NCBI RefSeq assembly: GCF_014653945.1
Contig: NZ_BNAU01000002.1
Coordinates: 1,049,914-1,113,913 of the forward strand
Origin: Amycolatopsis deserti
Lineage (GTDB): Bacteria; Actinomycetota; Actinomycetes; Mycobacteriales; Pseudonocardiaceae
DNA: 64,000 bases
Direction of reading: 5' to 3'
Shown here: positions 1 to 8,450 of the stretch, one piece after another
How the letters are laid out: the number at the start of each line of letters is the position of its first letter
Position numbering within the stretch: the stretch's first letter is position 1
Made by a program: the position numbers and the translations under genes
The notes under the pieces: generated by a model
Databases searched by the model: none
Told to the model about the DNA's origin: nothing
What the model saw: the letters and a program-made list of their open reading frames with translations, nothing else

Positions 1-895
1 CGGTCAGGAACAGCCCCGGCACGAGCACGGCCACGCCGACGTGCGGCGCGACGGCCAGCAGGACGAGCCCGGCGAGGCCGCAGCCGCAACCGAGCCGTCC
101 CCACGCGGCCAGGTCGGGCCGGCGGCGGGCCCACGCGGCGAAGGATGCCGAGGTGACCAGCTGGCCGGCCGTCATGGCGGTGAGCAGGGCGGGCGTGGCG
201 CCGACCAGCCCGATGGCCAGGGAGACGTAGGTGAAGGTGCCGAACAGCGCGAGCCCCGACAAGGCGGTGACGAGGACCGAGCGGCGGACCGTGCGATCGT
301 CGAACATGGCTCGGACGGCGGGACGCAGCGGCGGTGTCCGGCCGGTGCGCGTGGGCAGGCCGGGCAGCCCGAGGACGAGCGCGAGCAGGCACAACGGGAG
401 GTTGACCAGGAAGATCCCCCGCCAGCCCGGCCCGGCGACGAGCAGGGCACCCAGCGGCGGACCGCCGACCGAGGCGAGCGCGAAGACCGCCGTCTGCCAT
501 CCGGCGCGGCGGATCAGCTGGTCGCGGTCGAACAGCTCACCGAGTGCGCTCATCGCCGTGACGACCAGCCCGCTGCCGCCGATGCCCTGGACGGCCCGCG
601 CGGCGACGAGCGTGGCGATGTCCGGCGCGGCGGCGCAGGCGGCCGAGGCGGCGGCGAAGACGACGACGGATCCGGTGAAGACGGCGCGGCGGCCGTAGCG
701 GTCGCCGAGCCTGCCGAGGACGAGGGTCGCGAACGTGACCGTGACCAGGTAGGCGGTGGTGACCCCGGCGACGGCCGTCCCCGCGGCGAGTTCGGACTGC
801 AGCGCGGGCAGCGCCGCGACGACGACCGTGGTGTCGAGCTGGGCCATCAGCATGCCGAGCAGCAGCGCGGCGAAGGCCAGGTTTTTTGCGTGCAT
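1..895 (-). CDS. MFS drug/metabolite exporter, DHA2-like (3' end outside window)
   Basis: Only the N-terminal ~298 residues are in the window; the gene runs off the left edge. The protein begins with a membrane segment followed by LDTTVVVAALP, which resembles the conserved motif at the end of TM1 in EmrB/QacA (DHA2) proton-driven exporters. GRLGDRYGRR is the classic MFS loop 2-3 motif, and further hydrophobic segments follow. The ATG at 895 is preferred over an in-frame ATG at 904, because a TTGCAT/CATAAT promoter pair ends at 905 and would start transcription just before 895. The gene is divergent from a MarR-type regulator, the usual arrangement for a ligand-induced exporter. The substrate cannot be read from the sequence. 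Confidence 0.85.
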   Translation of the reverse strand, partial: MHAKNLAFAALLLGMLMAQLDTTVVVAALPALQSELAAGTAVAGVTTAYLVTVTFATLVLGRLGDRYGRRAVFTGSVVVFAAASAACAAAPDIATLVAARAVQGIGGSGLVVTAMSALGELFDRDQLIRRAGWQTAVFALASVGGPPLGALLVAGPGWRGIFLVNLPLCLLALVLGLPGLPTRTGRTPPLRPAVRAMFDDRTVRRSVLVTALSGLALFGTFTYVSLAIGLVGATPALLTAMTAGQLVTSASFAAWARRRPDLAAWGRLGCGCGLAGLVLLAVAPHVGVAVLVPGLFLT

Positions 896-904
896 TTCGC
901 ACAT

Positions 905-932
905 ATTATGCGTGTGTTTTGCACGCATGCAA
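905..932 (-). promoter_or_regulatory. Promoter with MarR-type operator for the exporter gene
   Basis: On the minus strand, TTGCAT (932-927) and CATAAT (910-905) are spaced 16 nt and form a good -35/-10 pair. The near-palindrome TTGCACGCATGCAA (919-932) covers the -35 box. A related half-site, TTGCGTGCA, lies at 886-894. This is the expected placement for repression by the divergent MarR protein. Binding is inference. Confidence 0.5.
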
Positions 933-960
933 GGATGGCGGCTGACGGAGGGAGTTCTCG

Positions 961-1404
961 ATGGCCGCGGGGCGCGCGTTGTTCCGGCTGGTGCGGTTCT
1001 GGTCGCGGCGCTGGGCGCCGGAGGTGGCGCAACGGCTGGACGAGGACGCTCCGCGCACCGCGACCGTGCAGAACCTGTACGTGGTGGAGGCCGTGCACAG
1101 CGCCGCGCCGCGTGGGGAGGTCACGGTCGCCGACGTGGCGCGCCAGCTCGGGCTGGACCGGTCGGTCGCGAGCCGGATGATCGCCGACGCGGTGCGCGAC
1201 GGCTACGTGCGGCGCCAGACCTCCGCCGAGGACGCCCGCCGCGCGCGGCTGTCACTCACCGCCGAGGGCGAGGCGTTCCTCGCGGTGTCGCACGCGCACC
1301 AGGAGCAGGTGTTCGAGGCGCTGGTGGCGCACTGGCCGGCCGAGGACAGGCGCCGCTTCGCGAGCTACCTCGACCGGCTGGCACGTGAGGTGCTCGACTC
1401 CTAG
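961..1404 (+). CDS. MarR-family transcriptional regulator
   Basis: The 147-residue protein has the MarR winged-helix layout: a helical N-terminus, a recognition region around VADVARQLGLDRSVASRMI (about residues 57-75), and a wing with the DARRARLSLTAEG motif. A GGAGGGAG ribosome site lies 5-10 nt before the ATG. It is divergent from the exporter gene and probably represses it until a ligand binds. Its stop codon lies inside a CTAG tetranucleotide that also supplies the stop codon of the convergent membrane-protein gene. Confidence 0.88.
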   Translation: MAAGRALFRLVRFWSRRWAPEVAQRLDEDAPRTATVQNLYVVEAVHSAAPRGEVTVADVARQLGLDRSVASRMIADAVRDGYVRRQTSAEDARRARLSLTAEGEAFLAVSHAHQEQVFEALVAHWPAEDRRRFASYLDRLAREVLDS

Positions 1405-3185
1405 CCGCGCAGGGCGCGGACGTCCCAGACCCAGACCCCGTCGACATACACGGCCTGCCCGCCGAGCAGCTGGTCCACGGTCTGGTGCAGGGCGTTGCCG
1501 TTGGTGACCGGGGCGAGCACGACCGCGTCGGCCTTCCAGTACTTCAGGTCCTCGACCGCCTGGGCGCGCTGGGCGACCGTCACGGTCGGCACCTCGCCGC
1601 TGTCGCGCACGTCGGCCAGCAGGTCGGCCGTCGGGCGGTTCACCGCGCCGTAGCGGCCGCGCTTGTCGTCCGGGCCGCTCGGGCCGACGAAGTACCCGTC
1701 GGCGAGCGGGAAGCCCAGGTCGGCCTCCACCTGCCAGTGCAGCGCCCGCGCGTCGCCGCCGTTGGGCAGCGGCACGACGACCACCGAACCGTTCCCGACG
1801 TACTGCCGCCACGTGCCGTCGGCGAAGAAGGCCGGCGTCTCGGGGCGGATGTAGGTCTTGTAGGGCGTCGGCGCGACCGGCAGCAGCACCGCGGCCAGCG
1901 CCCCCAGCCACAGGAACCGCACCGGCAGGTTCCGGTCCCGGAAGCCCGGCGCGGCCTCGAAGACGCGATCGGTCGCGATGGCGAGCAGCGCCGCGACCGC
2001 GGGGATGCACCCGATCGCCAGCCGCGACTCCAGCAGCGAGTCGAACAGCGGCAGCTCGTACAGCAGACGCCACGGGCCGGGGATCCCGGTTCCCTCGTGG
2101 TTGACGATCATCTCGATGCCCAGCGACAGCCACGCCATCAGGAACATCGAGATAGCGATGGCCCGGGCGACGACGTTGCGCCACAGCCAGACCGTCAGCA
2201 CCACCATCAGGATGATGAGCGGCCAGCCGAAGAACGCGTTCTCCTCGGTGCGGTTCATCGACACGTCCGCGGCCGCCTCGGGCTGCCCGGCGAGCGACTC
2301 GGTGGCGAACCGGGTGAACGCCGCGGTGTCGTTCCCGACCGGACCGTGCTCGAGGGTGCGGTAGCTCTGCGGGCCGAAGAACTGCCACCACAGCGGGTAG
2401 ATCGCGATGGCGACGGCGACGACCGCCGCGACGGTCAGGCCGCCGGCCATCGGCTTGACCATCCGCAGCGCCTCACGCGGCCGCGACACCGCGTAGCCCG
2501 CGGCGAACAGCACGAACGCCATCATCATGATCAGCAGCGGTTCCTCGCCCAGGAACACCTGGTAGGCGAGCATCAGGCCGAGGATGATGCCGTCGCGCAC
2601 CGGGCGCTGCCCCTGCGCGAGCCGGATCAGCCGCATCACGATGAACGGGATCAGGAACAGCACCACGAAGTTGGGGTGCGCGTTGCCGTGCGAGATCATC
2701 GCCGGCGCGAAACCGCAGAACGCGCCGCCGATCGCCGCGGCCGTGCGCGAGGTGACCAGGTGGCGCGAGAACACCCAGTACCAGGCGATCGACGTGCCGG
2801 CCAGGCCGCCGGTGAGCGCGATCGCCCAGGTCACGGTGGGTCCGAACAGCTGGGTGATCGGTGACAGCGGGATGCCGAGCCCGAACATGGCCGTGTTGGC
2901 CATCAGGTTCACGCCGACCGGGTAGTTCTGCAGGGTGGTGCCGAGCGGGTTCTCCCAGTGGAACACCGCGTGGGCGGTGACGGCGAAGAACCACTCCCAC
3001 ATGTTCTGGTCCTGGCCGCTGTTGTACATGTAGCCGCCGCTGCCCAGGTTCACCCACAGCCCGGCGTACAGGATGAACGCGGCCACGATGTAGATGCCGA
3101 TGACCAGTGCGTCGGCGCGGCCGAACCGGCGCCGCTCCTCTCCGACCTCGGGCACGGTCTCGGGCGCCTGCAGCAAAGCGGTCAC
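1401..3185 (-). CDS. Polytopic membrane protein, possibly GT-C-type glycosyltransferase
   Basis: The 594-residue protein has about ten or more hydrophobic segments, the first at residues 27-48, and a soluble C-terminal domain from about residue 450. The overall form (many TM helices, early extracytoplasmic loop with acidic and aromatic residues, soluble C-terminus) resembles GT-C glycosyltransferases of actinobacterial envelope synthesis, but no diagnostic motif was recognised. The C-terminal part has VEDLKYWKADAVVLAP, a pattern seen in actinobacterial membrane proteins of unknown function. It lies 10 nt downstream of the serpin gene in the same direction. Function is not assigned with confidence. 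Confidence 0.7.
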   Translation of the reverse strand: MTALLQAPETVPEVGEERRRFGRADALVIGIYIVAAFILYAGLWVNLGSGGYMYNSGQDQNMWEWFFAVTAHAVFHWENPLGTTLQNYPVGVNLMANTAMFGLGIPLSPITQLFGPTVTWAIALTGGLAGTSIAWYWVFSRHLVTSRTAAAIGGAFCGFAPAMISHGNAHPNFVVLFLIPFIVMRLIRLAQGQRPVRDGIILGLMLAYQVFLGEEPLLIMMMAFVLFAAGYAVSRPREALRMVKPMAGGLTVAAVVAVAIAIYPLWWQFFGPQSYRTLEHGPVGNDTAAFTRFATESLAGQPEAAADVSMNRTEENAFFGWPLIILMVVLTVWLWRNVVARAIAISMFLMAWLSLGIEMIVNHEGTGIPGPWRLLYELPLFDSLLESRLAIGCIPAVAALLAIATDRVFEAAPGFRDRNLPVRFLWLGALAAVLLPVAPTPYKTYIRPETPAFFADGTWRQYVGNGSVVVVPLPNGGDARALHWQVEADLGFPLADGYFVGPSGPDDKRGRYGAVNRPTADLLADVRDSGEVPTVTVAQRAQAVEDLKYWKADAVVLAPVTNGNALHQTVDQLLGGQAVYVDGVWVWDVRALRG

Positions 3186-3195
3186 TCTTTCACCC

Positions 3196-4308
3196 TCAGG
3201 GCTCGACTACGCGGGCGAAAAAGTAGACCACACCCGTCCGGGCGTGCCGCACGAGGAGCAGGAAAGGCCGGTCGACGCGCACCTCGACCGGGTCGGCCGG
3301 GCTGACCATCGCCATGGTGCGGATCATGACCGCGGTCGCGGCGGCGCCCTCGAGGCCCTGCTCGTCGAGCTTGAGGACGGACTGGTGCTGGACGGCCGAG
3401 ACGAACGCGCGCGGATCCGGGGTCAGGCGGCCGAGGGGGGCCGCGCCGGGCTCGAACAGCGTGCGCACGCCCAGCCGCTTGAGGGCGCCGGTGAGGTCGG
3501 CGGGTCGGTCCAGGTCGATCTTCGGCAGGTGCAGGTCGAGCTGCACGCGCCGGGGGGCGGCGAGCAGGGTGGCCAGTTTCGCGTCGTCCAGGTCCGGTTC
3601 CTGGTCGGCGAGGTCGCCGTCGGGCAGCAGGACGGTGGCGGTGACGCCGGCGCCGGGCAGCTCGACGACCTGCCAGCCGTCCTGGTGCGCGTAGCCGAGG
3701 TGTTCGGACTGGCGCATCATGCGGACGCGCCGGGGGCCGGACGGGCTGTGGAACTGCTCGTCGCGGGTGGCGGCTTCGCGGAACGGGTGCTGCCAGGCCG
3801 CCTTGAGGTAGAGGGCGTTGACCAGGCTGGCGACGGTGTCCGGGCCGACCGAGTCCGGGGGCAGCAGTTCGGGGATGAGGTCGCGGGTGGTCTCGGCGAT
3901 GTCGGCGTTGATGGCGCGGCGGGCGCCGTCGGGGTCGGCGACGAACGGGGCGGTCTTGGCGCTCGCGCCCGGCCAGCCGGCGAGGTCGGCGAGGAAGGTG
4001 TCGCGGACGGGCAGCTGGTCCCAGGCCCAGAGCGTGTTGGCGACGGCGAGGACCGGGTCCTCCTGGCGGGTGGTGTTGTCGAGCGTGGCGGCGGCGCGGA
4101 GGAGGTCGGCCTGCTTGGCGATGTCCGGGTCGCCCCCGGTGAGGAGCCCGAGAAGCTCGTCGGCGGCCGGTCCGTGGGCGGCCTGGCTCGCGAGGCCCAG
4201 CGCGCTGGCGATGGAGTACGGCGAGAGGACCGCGTCGCCGGTAGCGCTGTTGGCGACCCGGTGCACGGCGAGGGTGAAGCGCAGATGCTCCCGTTCCGGC
4301 GTGGTCAC
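3196..4308 (-). CDS. Serpin-family serine protease inhibitor
   Basis: The 370-residue protein is a full-length serpin. The hinge is DEQGLEGAAATAV (315-327), and the C-terminal signature VDRPFLLLVRHARTG precedes the last strand FFARVVEP. Aligning the hinge with alpha-1-antitrypsin puts the scissile bond at Met332-Ala333 (P1-P1'), with Arg330 at P3; that predicts elastase- or chymotrypsin-like targets. The small and threonine residues at P12-P8 suggest an inhibitory rather than non-inhibitory serpin. There is no signal peptide, so a cytoplasmic protease is the likelier target. The downstream neighbour is the membrane protein at 1401-3185, 10 nt away. Target specificity is inference. Confidence 0.92.
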   Translation of the reverse strand: MTTPEREHLRFTLAVHRVANSATGDAVLSPYSIASALGLASQAAHGPAADELLGLLTGGDPDIAKQADLLRAAATLDNTTRQEDPVLAVANTLWAWDQLPVRDTFLADLAGWPGASAKTAPFVADPDGARRAINADIAETTRDLIPELLPPDSVGPDTVASLVNALYLKAAWQHPFREAATRDEQFHSPSGPRRVRMMRQSEHLGYAHQDGWQVVELPGAGVTATVLLPDGDLADQEPDLDDAKLATLLAAPRRVQLDLHLPKIDLDRPADLTGALKRLGVRTLFEPGAAPLGRLTPDPRAFVSAVQHQSVLKLDEQGLEGAAATAVMIRTMAMVSPADPVEVRVDRPFLLLVRHARTGVVYFFARVVEP

Positions 4309-4377
4309 GCCCCCGACGCTACCGGACCGGAGGTCAGGGCCCGGCGGGGTGCGGTGGTGGGGTGGGTGGGTGACAAC

Positions 4378-5271
4378 TCACCCGCATTGCCACGTGAAGG
4401 ACGACGCGCCGAACCGTCCCGCCGCGAGGTCCGCCGGCCGGATGAGCCAGTGCAGCCGCCCCGCGTCGCCCCACATCATGCCGGTCGCGTCGTCCGAGTC
4501 GATCTGCGCGAGCACCACCCAGCGCCGGGCTTCCTCACACACTGCCGGCGATGCCCGATCGCCGCGGGCCCCGTCGACCCCCAGGTGCGCGCATGCGACA
4601 TCGAGTTCGACCGCGTCCTGGATCGGGAAGGCGTAACCGCCGATCTGGTGCGCCGGGCTCGGCACTGTCGCAGCCAGAGCGGCCATGAACGCGTCACCGT
4701 TGGCGTGGTCGTCGAAGAACGACAGCTCGTCCTTCGGCAGGTCCCGGCACGCGGCGCGGAAGGCCGGGTGAGACCAGTCCGGGCCGGTCAGGCGAGGGGA
4801 GGCGGCCAGCGGGACCCAGTCGTAGGGCTCGATGTCAGCGGGTGGTTCGCGTTCGGCGGCCGGCACGCCGGCGGGGATGTGGATGACCCGCGATCCCGCC
4901 GTCAGCGACTGCGGGTCCCACTTCCCGACCGTGCGTGGCGGGTGGTCCGGGTCGAAGTAGCCGAGCGTGTCGTCGAAGTAGAAGAACAGCAACGTGCCGC
5001 TGGTGGGCAGCGCGAGGTCGATCGACTCGCGTGGCAGCTTCGCGCAGTCGACGGACGCGACGAAGCTCAACGAGCCCTCGCCCGTCCACACCGGCCACTC
5101 GAAATCGTCGGGCACCGAAGGACAACCGCCGAGCCGGCCGACCACGCGGTCGCCCCGGCCTGCCGGACGCAGACGCACGGCGGGACGGATCAGCGAGATC
5201 CAGCGTTCGGCGATGGCCGGCGGCAGTGTCTTGCGCGCGACGGCGAGCAGTCGCGCTTCACGGGTGGGCAT
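4378..5271 (-). CDS. DUF1963 (YwqG-like) family protein
   Basis: The 297-residue protein carries the DUF1963 pattern: GRLGGCPSVPDDFEWPVW near residue 50, then LSFVASVDCAKLP, LLFFYFDD and a C-terminal DDATGMMWGDAGRLHWLI. Family members are uncharacterised cytosolic proteins common in actinobacteria. The ATG at 5271 is chosen because its A is the last base of the TGA of the upstream dGTPase gene (TGATG), so the two are probably translationally coupled. A longer upstream reading frame exists but would lie inside the dGTPase gene. Confidence 0.85.
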   Translation of the reverse strand: MPTREARLLAVARKTLPPAIAERWISLIRPAVRLRPAGRGDRVVGRLGGCPSVPDDFEWPVWTGEGSLSFVASVDCAKLPRESIDLALPTSGTLLFFYFDDTLGYFDPDHPPRTVGKWDPQSLTAGSRVIHIPAGVPAAEREPPADIEPYDWVPLAASPRLTGPDWSHPAFRAACRDLPKDELSFFDDHANGDAFMAALAATVPSPAHQIGGYAFPIQDAVELDVACAHLGVDGARGDRASPAVCEEARRWVVLAQIDSDDATGMMWGDAGRLHWLIRPADLAAGRFGASSFTWQCG

Positions 5272-6521
5272 CAGTGGCGTCCGGTGTGCCAGCGGTGCCA
5301 GGCGTGCGCCTGGGCGTCCGTCAGGGAGGCGACCTGGTCGATCACCACGCGGAGCCTCGCGGGGTCGTCGGAGGCCGCGTGCCACGCGGGGTGGAACGCG
5401 GCTTCCAGCGGGTCCGGCGCGCGCTCGGCCAGGATCGTCACCAGTTCGGCCAGCATTTCGCGCTGTCCGGCCTGCATGGCGAGCCTTCGGGGGTCGCTCA
5501 TGACGTACCGCAGCGCCAGCGCCTTCAGCAGCGCGACCTCCGCCGCCACACGTTCGGGCATCACCAGGCACGCCTCGTAGCGGGTGAGGGGGCCGTCGCC
5601 GTACTCGGCGCGCGTTCCGGTGACCGCGGCGGAAGCGAACCGGCCGACCAGCTCGCTCGTCATCCGCTTCAGCGCGACCTGGCCCTGCGGCGTCGAGTCG
5701 AAACCGGGCCGCGCGAGCTCGGCCACGACGGGCAGGTCGAGCAGGTCACGCGCCGCGCCCTCCAGTGCCGACACCGACAGGCGCGAGAAGTGCTTGGCCG
5801 CCAGCTCGGCCACCGCCGCCCGCTCCCCCGGGTCGGCGAGCACCGACAGCGACAACCGGCCCGCCAGCACGCCGTCCTCGACGTCGTGCACCGAGTACGC
5901 CACGTCGTCGGCCCAGTCCATGATCTGCGCCTCCAGGCAGGTGCGGCCCTCCGGCGCGCCCTGCCGCATCCAGTCGAACACCTCCCGGTCGTCCGCGTAC
6001 ACCCCGAACTTCGCCGTGCCCGCCCGCCGGGGCCACGGGTACTTCGTCGCGGCGTCCAGGCACGCGCGCGTCAGGTTCAGCCCGGCCGAGTCGACCTTCG
6101 GCTCCAGCCGGGTGAGGATGCGCAGCGTCTGCGCGTTCGCCTCGAACCCGCCGCACGACTGCGCCACCTCGTCGAGCGCCCGCTCGCCGTTGTGCCCGAA
6201 CGGCGGGTGCCCTATGTCGTGCGCCAGCCCCGCCGTGTCCACCAGGTCCGGATCGGCCCCCAGCTCCTCGGCGATGCCGCGCCCGATCTGCGCGACCTCC
6301 AGCGAGTGCGTCAACCGCGTGCGCGGCACCCCGCTGACCTCGGCGCCCTCCCCAGGCCCCACCACCTGGGTCTTGCCCGCCAGCCGGCGCAGCGCCGCGG
6401 AGTGCAGGACGCGGGCCCGGTCCCGCGCGAACGCACTCCGGCCGTCCGGCCGCGACCCGGGAAGCGCCGCCCGCTTCGGCGCTTCGCCGAGCCACCGTTG
6501 TTGATCGTGCTCGCTGTACAC
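5271..6521 (-). CDS. dgt: Deoxyguanosinetriphosphate triphosphohydrolase-like HD protein
   Basis: The 416-residue HD-domain enzyme hydrolyses dNTPs to the deoxynucleoside and triphosphate. The metal ligands are visible: His72 in [15 protein letters not shown], His101-Asp102 in [14 protein letters not shown], and an aspartate in [10 protein letters not shown] near residue 207. The length fits the bacterial dGTPase-like family (about 410-430). It starts with GTG and has no clear ribosome site. It heads a two-gene operon with the DUF1963 gene. In M. tuberculosis the homologue (Rv2344c, from memory) sits near the same housekeeping cluster. Confidence 0.93.
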   Translation of the reverse strand: MYSEHDQQRWLGEAPKRAALPGSRPDGRSAFARDRARVLHSAALRRLAGKTQVVGPGEGAEVSGVPRTRLTHSLEVAQIGRGIAEELGADPDLVDTAGLAHDIGHPPFGHNGERALDEVAQSCGGFEANAQTLRILTRLEPKVDSAGLNLTRACLDAATKYPWPRRAGTAKFGVYADDREVFDWMRQGAPEGRTCLEAQIMDWADDVAYSVHDVEDGVLAGRLSLSVLADPGERAAVAELAAKHFSRLSVSALEGAARDLLDLPVVAELARPGFDSTPQGQVALKRMTSELVGRFASAAVTGTRAEYGDGPLTRYEACLVMPERVAAEVALLKALALRYVMSDPRRLAMQAGQREMLAELVTILAERAPDPLEAAFHPAWHAASDDPARLRVVIDQVASLTDAQAHAWHRWHTGRH

Positions 6522-7186
6522 CCCGCAACTCTACGGGCACCGACCGACAATTCCGGGGCTCGCGGGCGGGGTTCTGACCAGGACACACGAGATGCCCACT
6601 CGTGCGGGCGCGACTGGTAGATGAGGTGAGCCGGGACGGCAGTTCCGGGCTGCGCGCCTGCCCGCGGGTGCTCGGTGAAGTGCAGGGCCTGAAGTTGAGC
6701 CCGCCGCCAGCGTTCGAGGGAACAGAGCGAGGCGACTTGGTCGGCGCCCCCGGCGGCAGCCGAGGCACCAGCCAGGGTCGGCGGGTCGGCCCGCGCGCGG
6801 CTCGGCCAGGAGCCGAGCTCACAACCATCTCCGGCCGGGTTCGAGGAGACGGATCGGGCTTGGCCTGCACCGCATCCCGAGCGGCAGCCGGGCCCCCGTG
6901 CGGGCGGGTCGGGGTCGTGATCCGGCGGGCCCCCAGCCCCGCGGCCGGCATCGGCGGGGCCGAGCGGCCAGCCGGGGCCGGCGGAGGTCGTCGGGAACGG
7001 GGTGAAGCACCGCGGCCCCTCCGCCGGCTCGGGCGGAGCCGGCCCGAGTCGGCGGAATGAGTCGGAGCGGGCTGACGCACCGCAGCCCCTCCCACCGCTC
7101 GGGCGCGGCGAAGCCACCAACCCGAGCCGGCGAGCGCAGACCTCACCGCCACCGCCCGGACTGCAGAGCCCAGGCGGCCGGAAACC
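6522..7186. other. Gene-free interval with a 37-bp direct repeat
   Basis: No convincing gene is seen in these 665 bases. The reading frames present have poor composition and no ribosome site. Two imperfect copies of a ~37-bp block lie exactly 70 bases apart (7001-7037 and 7071-7107), sharing the core GCACCGC.GCCCCTCC and CTCGGGCG. The start of dgt and the end of the YdcF gene flank it. Confidence 0.5.
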
Positions 7187-7828
7187 TCAGCCCAACCCCG
7201 TGCCGCCGATGTTGTCGGCAGGTGTCTTGGTCAGCCGGTAGAACAACAGCGCGCCCGTCTCGCGGTAGATGTAGGCGAACTGCGTCTCCCGGGTCTGCAC
7301 GATGGGCCCGCTGTGCGTCGGCGAGGTCCAGGTCTCCAGGCCGGCGTCGTCGGCCATCGTGCGGGCTCGCAGGGAGTGCCAGGGGTCGCTGACGAGCACC
7401 GCGGTCCGCCAGCCCCGCTCGCCGAACGCGGCGGCCACCGCGCGCAGGCTGCCGAGCGTGTCGCTGCCCTCGCCGACCGCCAGCGTCGCCGCGCGGGGCA
7501 CGCCCTTCTCGATCAGCCAGTTCGCCCCCGCGGAGGCCTCGGTGTAGGCGTCGCCTGCCTTGTTGCCGCCCGCAGTGACGATCCGGTCCGCCACCCCGTC
7601 CTCGTACAGCTCCATCGCGTGCTTCAGCCGCGCCTGGAAGATCGGCGACGGCTTGCCGTTGTACTGCGCCGCGCCGAGCACCACGATCGCGTCGGCGTGC
7701 GTGCGGTCGTCCTCGCGCGCGACCTGCCACACCCGGAACGCCGTCCCGCCGACCACCATCACCAGCACCAGCACCGTGCCCAGCACGGCCCGGCGCACCC
7801 AGCTCACCCGATCACCCATCCCGGTCAT
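7187..7828 (-). CDS. YdcF/SanA-type DUF218 membrane-anchored protein
   Basis: The 213-residue protein has an N-terminal membrane anchor (about residues 11-32) followed by a DUF218 domain. It shows ADAIVVLGAAQYNGKPSP, a glycine-rich VTAGG turn, and the SDPWHSLRA segment that carries conserved active-site-like residues of the family. DUF218 proteins such as SanA and YdcF are linked to cell-envelope barrier function; the reaction is not established. The anchor places the domain outside the membrane. The two-component genes upstream (start 17 nt away) may be co-transcribed. Confidence 0.85.
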   Translation of the reverse strand: MTGMGDRVSWVRRAVLGTVLVLVMVVGGTAFRVWQVAREDDRTHADAIVVLGAAQYNGKPSPIFQARLKHAMELYEDGVADRIVTAGGNKAGDAYTEASAGANWLIEKGVPRAATLAVGEGSDTLGSLRAVAAAFGERGWRTAVLVSDPWHSLRARTMADDAGLETWTSPTHSGPIVQTRETQFAYIYRETGALLFYRLTKTPADNIGGTGLG

Positions 7829-7844
7829 CCTCCCAGACGGGTCC

Positions 7845-8450
7845 TCACAGCCAGCCGCGCTCCTCCGCCAGCCGCACGGCCTCGGCCCGCGTGCGGGCGC
7901 CGGTCTTGCCGATCGCGGCGGACAGGTGGTTGCGCACGGTCCCCTCGGACAGGTGCAGGCGCCGGGCCACGTCGGACACCGTGCCGCCGTCGCTGGCCGC
8001 CCGCAGCACCTCGTGCTCCCGCGGGGTCAGCGGGCTCGCCCCGGTCGCCAGCGATTCGGCGGCCAGCGCCGGGTCGACCACGCGCAGTCCGGTGTGGACC
8101 CGGCGGACCGCGTCGACGAGCTGCTCCGGCGGGGAGTCCTTCACCACGAACCCGGCCGCCCCCGCGGCCATCGCCCGCGCGAGGTAACCGGGCCTGCCGA
8201 ACGTCGTGCACACGATGATCCGGCACGACGGCAGCGCCGCGTGCAGCTCGGCGGCCGCGGTCAGGCCGTCCTTGCCCGGCATCTGGACGTCGAGCAGCGC
8301 CACGTCCGGCGTGGTCTCCTTCGCCGCGGCCAGCACCTCGTCACCCGACCCGACCTGGCCGACCACCTCGATGTCCGGCTCCAGGCCGAGCACGGTCGCC
8401 AGCGCACCCCGCACCATCGCCTGGTCGTCGGCCAGCAGCACCCGGATCAC
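7845..8450 (-). CDS. NarL/FixJ-type response regulator
   Basis: The 201-residue protein has a receiver domain followed by a LuxR-type DNA-binding domain. The phosphoacceptor is Asp54 in DVALLDVQMPG, with acidic residues Asp8-Asp9 near the N-terminus and the conserved Lys in FVVKDSP. The C-terminal helix-turn-helix is LTPREHEVLRAASDGGTVSDVARRLHLSEGTVRNHL, split here only for description. The GTG start overlaps the TGA of the kinase gene (GTGA). With that kinase it forms a DesK/DesR-like pair that probably controls the adjacent ABC exporter. Confidence 0.93.
   Translation of the reverse strand: MIRVLLADDQAMVRGALATVLGLEPDIEVVGQVGSGDEVLAAAKETTPDVALLDVQMPGKDGLTAAAELHAALPSCRIIVCTTFGRPGYLARAMAAGAAGFVVKDSPPEQLVDAVRRVHTGLRVVDPALAAESLATGASPLTPREHEVLRAASDGGTVSDVARRLHLSEGTVRNHLSAAIGKTGARTRAEAVRLAEERGWL

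Noticed and set aside
3094-5580. An 828-codon plus-strand frame over the serpin and DUF1963 genes
   Set aside because: It is antisense to the serpin with recognisable family motifs; the composition is typical shadow coding.
6602-7060. A 152-codon plus-strand frame in the gap before dgt
   Set aside because: Low complexity, no ribosome site, no family resemblance.
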